Of a DNA stretch of 64,000 nucleotides, positions 41,119 to 48,922 are shown one piece after another. How positions within the stretch are numbered: position 1 is the stretch's first letter; each line of letters starts with the position of its first letter. This DNA comes from an uncultured Acetatifactor sp. (GTDB lineage: Bacteria > Bacillota > Clostridia > Lachnospirales > Lachnospiraceae), in NCBI GenBank assembly GCA_910585805.1, contig CAJUFB010000003.1, positions 1-64,000 on the forward strand. The letters run 5' to 3'. The notes under the pieces are model-generated. The model worked only from the letters and a program-made list of their open reading frames with translations. It did not search any database and was not told the DNA's origin. Both the position numbers and the translations under genes were made by a program.

Positions 41119-42051
41119 ATGATCTATAATTTTGGGGACAGAAAAGATTTAAATGAGAAGGTGGAAAAAGAACTTTTGCGTATGAAAGAGGTCTATCAAA
41201 AACAGGAAATGTCCGCCGCAGAACTGGCGAAATTAAAGAAGAAAATGAAAGAGGCGAGGAGAATGGAACAGAGAGCGCGCAATAAAAAGAGAATAATCAG
41301 AACGGTTTCCGCTGCTGCTGCAGTCGTGGCTGCATTTGTCATTTTACCAAATACATCCGCTTCCATTGCACTGGCAATGGAACAGATTCCCGTCATCGGA
41401 AATCTGGTGGAAGTGGTTACATTCAGGGACTATTCCTATGAAACCGACAGAAATATGGCAGATATCCAGGTCCCCGAGATCCAGGTTTCGGACCAGGCAG
41501 ATACGGGTGAAGTACAGGACAAACTGAATAAGACCACGGAAGAAATCAATGCGGAGATTCAAAGGATTTCCGAGGATCTGATAGCGGAGTTTGAAGCCGG
41601 ATTAGAGTATGAGGAAGGATATCAGGATGTTGTTGTAAACAGCGAGGTATTGACCACCACGCAGGATTATTTTACGCTGAAGCTGCTGTGTTATCAGGGG
41701 GCAGGAAGCGGATATGCATGGAATTATTATTATACCATTGATTTAAATACGGGGGAACGTCTGAAACTGAAAGACATTTTTAAGGAAGGCGCGGATTATA
41801 TTACAGCCATCAGCGAGAATATCAAAGAGCAGATGCAGGCGCAGATGGATGCGGATGATTCCGTTTACTACTGGCTTCACGACGAGATTGAAGAGTGGAA
41901 CTTTAAATCCATTACGGATGAAACATCGTTCTATATCAACGAAAAGGGAAATGTGGTAATCGGATTCAACGAAGGAGATGTGGCGCCCATGTACATGGGT
42001 ACGGTTGAATTTGAGATACCTGCTGAGGTGCTGGCGGACCTTCGGAAATAA
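41119..42051 (+). CDS. RsiV-like anti-sigma factor (DUF3298 domain)
   Basis: The 310-residue protein has a cytoplasmic N-terminal region (KEVYQKQEMSAAELAKLKKKMKEARRMEQR) and one membrane span (RTVSAAAAVVAAFVILPN). Its extracellular part ends in a DUF3298/RsiV-like domain (SEVLTTTQDYFTLKLLCYQGAGSGYAWNYYYTIDLNTGERLKLKDIF ... YINEKGNVVIGFNEGDVAPMYMGTVEFEIP). In B. subtilis RsiV binds lysozyme directly and is then cleaved to free SigV. It starts 47 bases after the sigma gene, so the two form an operon. It probably holds the upstream sigma factor inactive until an envelope signal arrives; whether lysozyme is the signal in this organism is unknown. Confidence 0.88.
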   Translation: MIYNFGDRKDLNEKVEKELLRMKEVYQKQEMSAAELAKLKKKMKEARRMEQRARNKKRIIRTVSAAAAVVAAFVILPNTSASIALAMEQIPVIGNLVEVVTFRDYSYETDRNMADIQVPEIQVSDQADTGEVQDKLNKTTEEINAEIQRISEDLIAEFEAGLEYEEGYQDVVVNSEVLTTTQDYFTLKLLCYQGAGSGYAWNYYYTIDLNTGERLKLKDIFKEGADYITAISENIKEQMQAQMDADDSVYYWLHDEIEEWNFKSITDETSFYINEKGNVVIGFNEGDVAPMYMGTVEFEIPAEVLADLRK

Positions 42052-42186
42052 ACGGGAAATACGCGGGAATCGGCTTCTTCCCGCTATCCCGTTGCCCGAG
42101 GAATGTTTCTTAAGCCTGGTTGGGAGCATCTGCCTTTACGGAGGCGAAGGCGGGCATGGAGATATGGGCGGCGGAGGAAGAACCCC

Positions 42187-42213
42187 GATAGGAAGCAGCG
42201 ATTGCTTCCTATC
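42187..42213. terminator. Bidirectional terminator between the anti-sigma and Rrf2 genes
   Basis: GATAGGAAGCA (42187-42197) pairs perfectly with TGCTTCCTATC (42203-42213), followed by GTTTTATC. The stop codon of the convergent Rrf2 gene lies inside the hairpin. Confidence 0.75.
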
Positions 42214-42637
42214 GTTTTATCATACCACCATTGTCCTGCCGTACCAGATCGGCTACAGTGATATTGTCCAGATAGTCATTGATTACCTTATCCAGTCCTT
42301 TCCACAGCGGAAGAGTGCGGCAGGATGGGGCTCTGGGGCAGGACGGGGCGTCTGTATCCAGACAGGCGACAGGGGAGAGAGATTCCTCCGTAAGGCGAAG
42401 GACACTGCCTACAGTGTACTGGTCAGGTGATCTGGTCAGCCTGTAGCCGCCGCCTTTGCCGCGAAGACCGGTGAGAAGCTTTCCCCTGACGAGAAGCTTG
42501 ATGATGCTTTCCAGATATTTTTCCGAAATCTCCTGTCTTTCGGCAATCGCCTTCAGCGGAATATATTCATCTGACTTTTGTTCCGCCAGATCTATCATTA
42601 CCCGTAGCGCATATCGTCCTTTTGTGGAAACTAACAT
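42209..42637 (-). CDS. Rrf2-family transcriptional regulator (CymR/IscR-like)
   Basis: The start ATG at 42637 gives MLVSTKGRYALRVMIDLAEQ, the classic Rrf2 opening; a longer frame to 42760 adds a hydrophobic stretch and overlaps the cysK promoter. In 142 residues it contains the winged helix (IPLKAIAERQEISEKYLESIIKLLVRGKLLTGLRGKGGGYRLTR). A C-terminal region follows with three Cys (VACLDTDAPSCPRAPSCRTLP), which in IscR-type relatives bind a [2Fe-2S] cluster. It is divergent from cysK, whose promoter carries a palindromic site, so it likely represses cysteine synthesis like CymR. The Cys triad leaves iron-sulfur or redox sensing open. Confidence 0.88.
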   Translation of the reverse strand: MLVSTKGRYALRVMIDLAEQKSDEYIPLKAIAERQEISEKYLESIIKLLVRGKLLTGLRGKGGGYRLTRSPDQYTVGSVLRLTEESLSPVACLDTDAPSCPRAPSCRTLPLWKGLDKVINDYLDNITVADLVRQDNGGMIKR

Positions 42638-42753
42638 AGAAATATCCCTGCCTTTCTGCAGCTCCCAGGAGCTGTATGTCTGTTTTATGGTTATAAACCT
42701 ATTATACGACATGGTTAATAGGAAAATCAACGAAAATATGACAGGCAGTTCTA

Positions 42754-42810
42754 TTGACAAAACTTTCCTGAGGACATATAATCATACTAACCTACCTGAA
42801 AGGTTGGTAT
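42754..42810 (+). promoter_or_regulatory. cysK promoter with palindromic Rrf2-type operator
   Basis: TTGACA (42754-42759) and TATAAT (42777-42782) have 17-base spacing, a consensus sigma-A promoter. ATACTAACCT (42784-42793) and AGGTTGGTAT (42801-42810) form an inverted repeat with one mismatch immediately after the -10. Occupation would block initiation. The divergent Rrf2 product is the obvious candidate regulator. Confidence 0.8.
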
Positions 42811-42857
42811 ATTGAAGGCTTGAATTTCAAATAATGTAAGGGAAGAGGAGATATATT

Positions 42858-43790
42858 ATGAGCAGGATTTATACATCCGCCGATCAGCTGATCGGAAGGA
42901 CGCCGTTACTGGAGCTGACCCACATCGAGAAAGAGGAGAGCCTGGGTGCCCGCATCCTGGCAAAGCTGGAATATTTTAATCCGGCAGGCTCCGCGAAAGA
43001 CCGTATCGCCAAAGCCATGATCGATGACGCCGAGGAGAGAGGGCTGCTGAAGCCAGGCTCCGTTATCATTGAACCCACATCGGGCAATACCGGCATCGGC
43101 CTGGCGTCGGTTGCTGCCGCCCGCGGCTACCGCATTATTATCGTGATGCCCGACACCATGAGTGTGGAGCGCCGCCAGCTGATGAAGGCTTACGGGGCGG
43201 AACTGGTGCTTTCGGAAGGGGCACAGGGCATGAAGGGCGCCATCGCCAAAGCGGATGAGCTGGCAAAAGAAATCCCGGACAGTTTCATTCCCGGGCAGTT
43301 TGTGAATCCGGCGAATCCCGCGGCCCACAGGGCGACCACAGGCCCCGAGATCTGGGAGGATACAGACGGAAAAGTGGATATTTTCGTGGCGGGCGTGGGC
43401 ACCGGGGGCACCGTGACGGGCGTGGGCGGATACTTAAAGAGCCGCAATCCGGAAGTAAAAGTTGTGGCAGTGGAACCGGCCGCTTCCCCTGTGCTGAGCA
43501 AAGGTACGGCAGGCACCCATAAGATTCAGGGCATCGGCGCAGGATTTGTCCCCGATGTGCTGGATACGAAGGTTTATGATGAGATCATCACAGTGGAAAA
43601 TGAGGATGCATTCTCAGCCGGCAATCGCGTCGGCAGGAGCGAGGGTATCCTGGTGGGCATTTCCTCCGGCGCCGCGGTGTGGGCTGCCATTCAGCTGGGC
43701 AGGCGGGCGGAGAATCAGGGAAAGACCATTGTGGCGCTGCTGCCGGATACGGGAGACCGTTATCTTTCCACGCCGTTGTTTGCGGAATAA
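42858..43790 (+). CDS. cysK: Cysteine synthase A (O-acetylserine sulfhydrylase)
   Basis: The 310-residue PLP enzyme has ADQLIGRTPLLELTHI, the PLP-lysine motif KLEYFNPAGSAKDRIAKAMI, EPTSGNTGIGLASVAAARGY, VAGVGTGGTVTGVGGYLK (phosphate-binding glycines) and EGILVGISSGAAVWAA. It forms L-cysteine from O-acetylserine and sulfide in the cytoplasm. GAAGAGGAGA precedes the ATG. It is a single-gene unit with its own promoter and operator, divergent from the Rrf2 regulator. No cysE or sulfate genes are close. Length and motifs are normal. Confidence 0.97.
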   Translation: MSRIYTSADQLIGRTPLLELTHIEKEESLGARILAKLEYFNPAGSAKDRIAKAMIDDAEERGLLKPGSVIIEPTSGNTGIGLASVAAARGYRIIIVMPDTMSVERRQLMKAYGAELVLSEGAQGMKGAIAKADELAKEIPDSFIPGQFVNPANPAAHRATTGPEIWEDTDGKVDIFVAGVGTGGTVTGVGGYLKSRNPEVKVVAVEPAASPVLSKGTAGTHKIQGIGAGFVPDVLDTKVYDEIITVENEDAFSAGNRVGRSEGILVGISSGAAVWAAIQLGRRAENQGKTIVALLPDTGDRYLSTPLFAE

Positions 43791-43886
43791 CCCTGTGCCG
43801 GAGCCGCCCATACACGGCTGTAAAGCCCGATATGTGGGAATTTTCTGCGATTTTGCCGGACTTTCAGATTATTTTGACCAGAAAAC

Positions 43887-43915
43887 TTGACATTCGCTGT
43901 AACATCTGCTATGAT
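43887..43915 (+). promoter_or_regulatory. Promoter of the cell wall hydrolase gene
   Basis: TTGACA (43887-43892) and TATGAT (43910-43915) are spaced by 17 bases, about 95 bases before the gene start, in an AT-rich leader. Confidence 0.75.
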
Positions 43916-44010
43916 GTCTTCGTAACAAATTTAATAACTTTGTAATAACTTTATTAAGAAGTGGCATATTTTTTGCAAAGTATCACGATTTGTTTATGGA
44001 GGTAAGAGAA

Positions 44011-45108
44011 ATGACAAAATGCAGAAATTGTTTCACTGCGGTGGCAGGAGCGGTGTTATCACTGGTTTTGGTCCTGCAGTCAGGCATTGCTGTACAGGCG
44101 GCAGATGATACTTCCCTTGAGCAGCTGCGCGGAGGCGTGGCAGCAGTGTTGAATCCCGGTTCGTCCAATTCAGTTGATATTGTAACTGAGACGGCGAGAG
44201 AGCTGAATCTGGATCTTCAGGTAGAGGAACTGGATGAAGAGAAAGAAACCAGCCTGGTCATGGCGAATGTGCGGGATGCCCTGAACGTGAGAAGTGAAGC
44301 GGATGAAACATCAGATAAGGTAGGACTGTTGTACAAGGACTGCGGCGGTACGATCCTTGAGCGGAAAGACGGATGGACGAAGCTGCAGTCAGGCAATATC
44401 ATCGGATGGGCTTCCGATGAATATCTGCTTTTCGGCGATGATGCCCTGGCACTTGCCAATGACGTGGGCAAGATGATCGCCACCATCAATACGGAGACTC
44501 TCCGTGTGAGGACAGAGCCAAGTATGGAGGCAGGGGTGTACGGGCTGCTTCCCAAGGGTGATATCATGGAAGTCCTGGGAGAAGATGAGGACGGCTGGGT
44601 ATGTGTGGATTACGAGGGCAGTAACGGTTATGTGTCCGCAGAGTATGTGGAGATGGACTTTATCATTGATGCAGGCGAGACCATGGAAGAGATCAGGATC
44701 CGTCAGGAAGCCGAAGCGGCGGCAAAGCAGGAGGCGGAGCGCCATAAGAACTACGGCGAATACACAACGGACGCGGATACCACACTTCTGCTGGCAGCCC
44801 TGATCCAGTGTGAGGCCGGTTCGGAGAGCTATGAAGGCCAGGTTGCAGTGGGCGCAGTGGTCATGAACCGTGTCAGAAGCGGAGCTTATCCGAATTCCAT
44901 TCACGGTGTCATCTATGCTTCCGGTCAGTTTACGCCTGCCATGAACGGCAAGGTGAACCGGGTGTACGAATCCGGCAATATTTCCGCCAGCTGCATCAGA
45001 GCAGCGGAAGAGGCACTGTCCGGCGTATCCAATGTAGGCGACCTGACACATTTCCGCCGCAACAACGGGCGCGATGGACTGGTGATCGGCAATCATGTGT
45101 TCTATTAA
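44011..45108 (+). CDS. Secreted cell wall hydrolase (SleB/CwlJ domain) with SH3 repeats
   Basis: The ATG at 44011 follows GGAGG and opens a signal peptide (MTKCRNCFTAVAGAVLSLVLVLQSG, cleavage near VQAA). Two bacterial SH3 domains follow (VRDALNVRSEADETSDKVGLLYKDCGG ... WTKLQSGNIIGWASDEYL; ETLRVRTEPSMEAGVYGLLPKGD ... GWVCVDYEGSNGYVSAEYV), then a short coiled region (EEIRIRQEAEAAAKQEAER). The C-terminal hydrolase_2 domain has LLAALIQCEAGSESYEGQVAVGAVVMNRVRSGAYPNSIHGVIYASGQFTPAMNGK. SleB-type enzymes are lytic transglycosylases acting on peptidoglycan, best known in spore germination; here the SH3 domains suggest a wall-remodelling role. 365 residues, apparently complete. Confidence 0.92.
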   Translation: MTKCRNCFTAVAGAVLSLVLVLQSGIAVQAADDTSLEQLRGGVAAVLNPGSSNSVDIVTETARELNLDLQVEELDEEKETSLVMANVRDALNVRSEADETSDKVGLLYKDCGGTILERKDGWTKLQSGNIIGWASDEYLLFGDDALALANDVGKMIATINTETLRVRTEPSMEAGVYGLLPKGDIMEVLGEDEDGWVCVDYEGSNGYVSAEYVEMDFIIDAGETMEEIRIRQEAEAAAKQEAERHKNYGEYTTDADTTLLLAALIQCEAGSESYEGQVAVGAVVMNRVRSGAYPNSIHGVIYASGQFTPAMNGKVNRVYESGNISASCIRAAEEALSGVSNVGDLTHFRRNNGRDGLVIGNHVFY

Positions 45109-45150
45109 ACTGAATATCGTTATGCAAATGTGTTCTGTTAAACTGAATAC
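45094..45150 (+). repeat. Tandem duplication of the hydrolase gene end
   Basis: ATGTGTTCTATTAAACTGAA at the end of the hydrolase gene is repeated 33 bases downstream as ATGTGTTCTGTTAAACTGAA. The second copy is non-coding. Confidence 0.7.
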
Positions 45151-45163
45151 ATTATGAAAATAC

Positions 45164-45193
45164 AAAAACCCGGACAGCAGTGTCCGGGTTTTT
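45164..45193 (+). terminator. Strong terminator after the hydrolase gene
   Basis: AAAAACCCGGACA (45164-45176) pairs perfectly with TGTCCGGGTTTTT (45181-45193) around a four-base loop. The U-tract is part of the stem, which makes it potentially bidirectional. Confidence 0.9.
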
Positions 45194-45428
45194 GCGGCCG
45201 TGAGATCCTGTACTTGCCGTTTTTGTGCGATATTACGGTATGCTTACCCGATGCCCCCTGCTTTTGCGGGAAAATGATTCTTTTGAAAAGTACGGCTTAA
45301 ACGATAAAACAGGTTATCGTGCAAAGAAATCTATTGCCCTGAAAATGTTTTTGTAGTAAACTAATGATAAGCTACAGGTAGTAGAGGTGCCGGGAGGATA
45401 TCTGCGGAACTGGAATAGGAGGGATTGT

Positions 45429-45938
45429 ATGTATGAAATGTTGATTTTCTGGCTGGTCCTGCTGATCTTGTGCATCGGGATCGAAGTGTTGACATTGGGG
45501 CTTACCACCATATGGTTTGCCGGGGGTGCCCTGGTTGCCATATTTGCATGCTTGCTGCATGCGCCGGTTTTTGTTCAGATCATCTTATTTTTCGTTATAT
45601 CCCTGATACTGTTGTTTTTCACCAGGCCGATTGCGGTGAAATATTTTAACAAGGACAGGGTCAAGACGAATGTGGAGAGTATGGTAGGGCGCCAGGCCAT
45701 TGTAACGGATGAAATAGACAACCTGAAAGCAGCGGGGCAGGTGACGGTAAACGGTCAGGAATGGACAGCCAGAAGCTGGGATGAGAAAGTGAAAATCCCG
45801 GTGGGTGAGGTCGTGACCGTGCGGGCAATTAACGGAGTGAAGCTGATCGTAGAAAGCGGGACACAGACAGGCGGAACTGCCGGAGCGGAACGGCCTGCCG
45901 GCGGAGAAGAGTATACAGGAGCCGGATTCACAGAATAA
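45429..45938 (+). CDS. NfeD-family membrane protein
   Basis: The ATG at 45429 is preceded by AGGAGGG; the in-frame extension to 45387 is rejected. The 169-residue protein has two to four membrane segments (MLIFWLVLLILCIGIEVLTLGLTTIWFAGGALVAIFACLL, PVFVQIILFFVISLILLFFTRP). A C-terminal soluble OB-like domain follows (VESMVGRQAIVTDEIDNLKAAGQVTVNGQEWTARSW), the NfeD hallmark. NfeD proteins partner with SPFH/stomatin proteins in membrane microdomains. The next gene encodes exactly such a protein. The final acidic Gly/Glu-rich tail is variable in the family. Confidence 0.9.
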   Translation: MYEMLIFWLVLLILCIGIEVLTLGLTTIWFAGGALVAIFACLLHAPVFVQIILFFVISLILLFFTRPIAVKYFNKDRVKTNVESMVGRQAIVTDEIDNLKAAGQVTVNGQEWTARSWDEKVKIPVGEVVTVRAINGVKLIVESGTQTGGTAGAERPAGGEEYTGAGFTE

Positions 45939-46072
45939 AGAAAGGGAATTAACAGAAGTAGAACCCACAGAAAAAGAAGGGCAAGTTTCAGTGCAGGAAG
46001 CCTCACATGGAAGAAGGGCTTGCAGATAAAATAAAAGCGCACTGTTATAGAAAGTGCAGAAAGAGGTAAAAT

Positions 46073-46996
46073 ATGGAAATGTTAGGCTTGTTGATTGCGT
46101 TGATTGTGCTGGTGCTGGTGATACTGGCATCCTGCCTGAAGGTGGTTCCACAGGCGCAGGCTTATGTCATCGAGCGTCTGGGCGCTTATCAGGGAACCTG
46201 GTCAGTGGGCTTCCACATCAAGGTGCCTTTCCTGGATAAGGTTGCCAGAAAGGTGAATCTGAAGGAGCAGGTGGCAGATTTCCCGCCCCAGCCCGTTATT
46301 ACCAAGGACAATGTAACCATGCGGATCGATACGGTGGTATTTTACCAGATCACGGATCCCAAGCTGTTCACCTACGGCGTGGAGAATCCCATGATGGCTA
46401 TCGAGAACCTGACGGCAACCACTCTCCGTAATATCATCGGTGACCTGGAGCTGGATCAGACGCTGACCAGCCGTGAGACCATCAATACAAAGATGCGCGC
46501 GGCGCTGGACATCGCTACCGATCCCTGGGGCATCAAGGTCAACAGAGTAGAGCTGAAGAATATCATTCCTCCTGCAGAGATCCAGAATGCCATGGAGAAG
46601 CAGATGAAGGCGGAACGTGAGAGACGTGAGGCTGTGACCCGTGCGGAAGGCGAGAAGAAAGCCAAGATCCTGGAGGCGGAAGGTGCCAAGGAATCCGCTA
46701 TCCTTCGGGCAGAAGCAGATAAGCAGTCAGCCATTCTCCGCGCGGAAGCCCAGAAGGAGAAGATGATCCGTGAGGCAGAAGGTGAGGCGGAGGCGATCCT
46801 GAAGGTGCAGCAGGCAAATGCGGACGGTATCAGGATGCTGAAGGAAGCAGGGGCGGATGAGCCCGTTCTGAAGATCAAGAGTCTGGAAGCTTTCGAGAAA
46901 GTGGCAGACGGCCAGGCCACCACGATCCTTCTTCCGGCAGAACTGCAGGGAATTGCCAGTCTGGCGGCTGCCTGGAAGGAGAGCGCAGGAAAGTAG
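46073..46996 (+). CDS. SPFH/band 7 (stomatin-like, QmcA-type) membrane protein
   Basis: One N-terminal membrane segment (LGLLIALIVLVLVILASCLKVVPQAQ) leads into the SPFH domain: AYVIERLGAYQGTWSVGFHIKVPFLDKVARKVNLKEQ, TKDNVTMRIDTVVFYQITDP, WGIKVNRVELKNI. A long Ala/Glu-rich coiled coil follows (REAVTRAEGEKKAKILEAEGAKESAILRAEADKQSAILRAEAQKEKMIREAEGEAEAIL), then a conserved tail (ATTILLPAELQGIASL). At 307 residues it is of normal size. Such proteins oligomerise at the membrane and scaffold other proteins or proteases. It lies 134 bases after the NfeD gene and forms the usual pair with it. Confidence 0.93.
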   Translation: MEMLGLLIALIVLVLVILASCLKVVPQAQAYVIERLGAYQGTWSVGFHIKVPFLDKVARKVNLKEQVADFPPQPVITKDNVTMRIDTVVFYQITDPKLFTYGVENPMMAIENLTATTLRNIIGDLELDQTLTSRETINTKMRAALDIATDPWGIKVNRVELKNIIPPAEIQNAMEKQMKAERERREAVTRAEGEKKAKILEAEGAKESAILRAEADKQSAILRAEAQKEKMIREAEGEAEAILKVQQANADGIRMLKEAGADEPVLKIKSLEAFEKVADGQATTILLPAELQGIASLAAAWKESAGK

Positions 46997-47048
46997 ACTT
47001 TGTGGAAACAGCGTTCCCGGAAGTGGATTTGAGAAAATGTATGTATAT

Positions 47049-47092
47049 GGATGCGGTGGGAGGATCGGACAGATTTTCACCGCATCCTTTTT
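47049..47092 (+). terminator. Terminator after the band-7 gene
   Basis: GGATGCGGTG (47049-47058) pairs perfectly with CACCGCATCC (47078-47087), followed by TTTTTGTTTTT. It ends the NfeD/band-7 unit. Confidence 0.85.
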
Positions 47093-47113
47093 GTTTTTAG
47101 GCGCTGTTTATAT

Positions 47114-47142
47114 TTGACCACTGTAGCATTTTGTGATAGAAT
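47114..47142 (+). promoter_or_regulatory. Promoter for the O-antigen-ligase-like gene
   Basis: TTGACC (47114-47119) and TAGAAT (47137-47142) are spaced by 17 bases, 38 bases before the gene start. Confidence 0.75.
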
Positions 47143-47179
47143 GAGAAAAATCAACAGCTTTGCCGGGAGGAGGTGCTGC

Positions 47180-48910
47180 ATGAAGGCGCTTTTTCAGAAA
47201 AGCCATTTTAAGAAGTACTTTTACTTTTTATGTTTTTTCATTTTGTGTATCTGTGATCAACGGGTCGGCAGCGCTTCCGGGGAGATACAGCTGGTGTGCC
47301 CCAATATTGTTCTTATGGTGTTAAGCTGTATTGCTTTAAGCCATTATCCGCTTTCCCGCTTCCGCAGGCGCTCTTTCCGGATCCCGGCAATTGTCTTTGC
47401 GGCGGGCTCGTTTCTCGCCCTGTTTCTGATCTGGCCGAATACTTATTATCACTATCAGCTGATCAGCGGGGTGCTTGCCGCCATATTGTATGGCTGTGTG
47501 CTGATACAGACAGTGCCTGCCTTATGTTCCGCGAAAAAGCTTCCCCGGGGCAATCACCTGGGCGCGGGGCTGCTGGGGCTGCTGACAGTTTTGATACTGT
47601 TATCCCGTCACGACAGGTACAATGGTTTTCTGCTCTGCCTGTCGGTGCTCCTGCTTTATCTGACGGATTTTACGGCACTGGAATGCGAATGGATGCTCAG
47701 ATCGCTGGGCGGCGCTGTCTTAACGGCTTTTTTTGTGTTTCAGGGACTGGCGTTTGTCTTTCGCCCATACGATTCTCTGCGCTATCTCGGACTGTATGCC
47801 AATACCAATATGAACGCGCTGTCTTATCAGATGGCCTATTGCGTGTTCCTGTGCGTTTTCTGTATCCTGGAGGGAAGGAAGGGGCAGGGCATTGTAAAAT
47901 GGGGAAGCTTTTGCTTTGCCTGTGCCATGTGGCCCTTTGTGCTGCTGACCATGTGCCGGAGCGCTGTTCTGGGCATGGGGGCTGCCACCTTTCTGGGCCT
48001 GGGGATCACGCTGTGGAAGCGCAGAGGGAGACGCCTGGTGAGAGGCCTGGTCTATATCGGCGGGCTGGCGCTTGGCAGTGTGCTCAGCTTTCCTGTTGTG
48101 TATGGCGCGGTAAGGTATCTGCCGGCAGTCTTTCACCATCCGGTCTGGTTTATGGATGAGTATTCCGAGGAGAAGGTACATTCCTGGGATCCCTGTGATT
48201 CGGAAAAGTATACGGACTGGCGGGATGTGCTTCAGGAAAATTTCGGGAGGCTTTTTCCGGGTGTCGTGGGGGCTGCTGTTCCTGCGGAGCCGGATACGGA
48301 AGCATATTATACGCATTGGGAAATACAGGAGGGTGTGCCGGCTGTCGGTGAAGCCCCGGTGCTGCTGGCCTCTGCCGGAACCGGTTCCCTGTCTTCCGGC
48401 GCCATTTCCGATGAAACGGATTCTGAAGCCGGGATATCCGCGGAGGAGGCGCCTGCGGCAGGGTATTCGGTGGCGGCCAGATTTACCATTTACCGGTACT
48501 ATTTTTCACGGCTGAATCTGCTGGGGCATGTAGATTCCGAGAATGGTCTTCAGATAGACAGGGATTATTATGCGCCTCATGCTCACAATATTGTCTTACA
48601 GTATGCCTTTAACTACGGTCTGCCGGCGGGGATTGTATTTCTGGCCTATCTGATTGCATCGGGGATCTGTTATCTGATTGCCTGTATTCGAAATGAAAGT
48701 GACACGCCGTTTCTTCTGGGGCTGCTGCTGTTCGCGTCCATTGCCGGATTTGGCATGATGGAGATCATATGGAGATATGGGCAGCTGTCTCATATGCTGC
48801 TGCTGCTGCTGCCCCGCTTTGCATGGCAGAACCGGGGGATACAGTCAACGGCTCCTGAAACCGCGGCGGTTCGGACAGCCGGTACCGTGAGGTCAAGAAT
48901 GAAACTGTAA
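47180..48910 (+). CDS. O-antigen ligase/polymerase-like polytopic membrane protein
   Basis: The ATG at 47180 follows GGGAGGAGG; a 43-residue upstream extension crosses the promoter and is rejected. The 576-residue protein has around ten membrane segments. A large extracellular loop (about residues 318-440) is rich in acidic and Ala/Ser/Gly residues. A late segment (YYAPHAHNIVLQYAFNYGLPAGIVFLAYLI) matches the HNxxLQ-type motif of the Wzy/WaaL O-antigen ligase superfamily. It probably polymerises or transfers a lipid-linked glycan outside the membrane. The next gene, only 12 bases downstream, encodes another polytopic glycan-type membrane protein. Sequence divergence makes the precise reaction uncertain. 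Confidence 0.75.
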   Translation: MKALFQKSHFKKYFYFLCFFILCICDQRVGSASGEIQLVCPNIVLMVLSCIALSHYPLSRFRRRSFRIPAIVFAAGSFLALFLIWPNTYYHYQLISGVLAAILYGCVLIQTVPALCSAKKLPRGNHLGAGLLGLLTVLILLSRHDRYNGFLLCLSVLLLYLTDFTALECEWMLRSLGGAVLTAFFVFQGLAFVFRPYDSLRYLGLYANTNMNALSYQMAYCVFLCVFCILEGRKGQGIVKWGSFCFACAMWPFVLLTMCRSAVLGMGAATFLGLGITLWKRRGRRLVRGLVYIGGLALGSVLSFPVVYGAVRYLPAVFHHPVWFMDEYSEEKVHSWDPCDSEKYTDWRDVLQENFGRLFPGVVGAAVPAEPDTEAYYTHWEIQEGVPAVGEAPVLLASAGTGSLSSGAISDETDSEAGISAEEAPAAGYSVAARFTIYRYYFSRLNLLGHVDSENGLQIDRDYYAPHAHNIVLQYAFNYGLPAGIVFLAYLIASGICYLIACIRNESDTPFLLGLLLFASIAGFGMMEIIWRYGQLSHMLLLLLPRFAWQNRGIQSTAPETAAVRTAGTVRSRMKL

Positions 48911-48922
48911 AACTGGAGTGTT

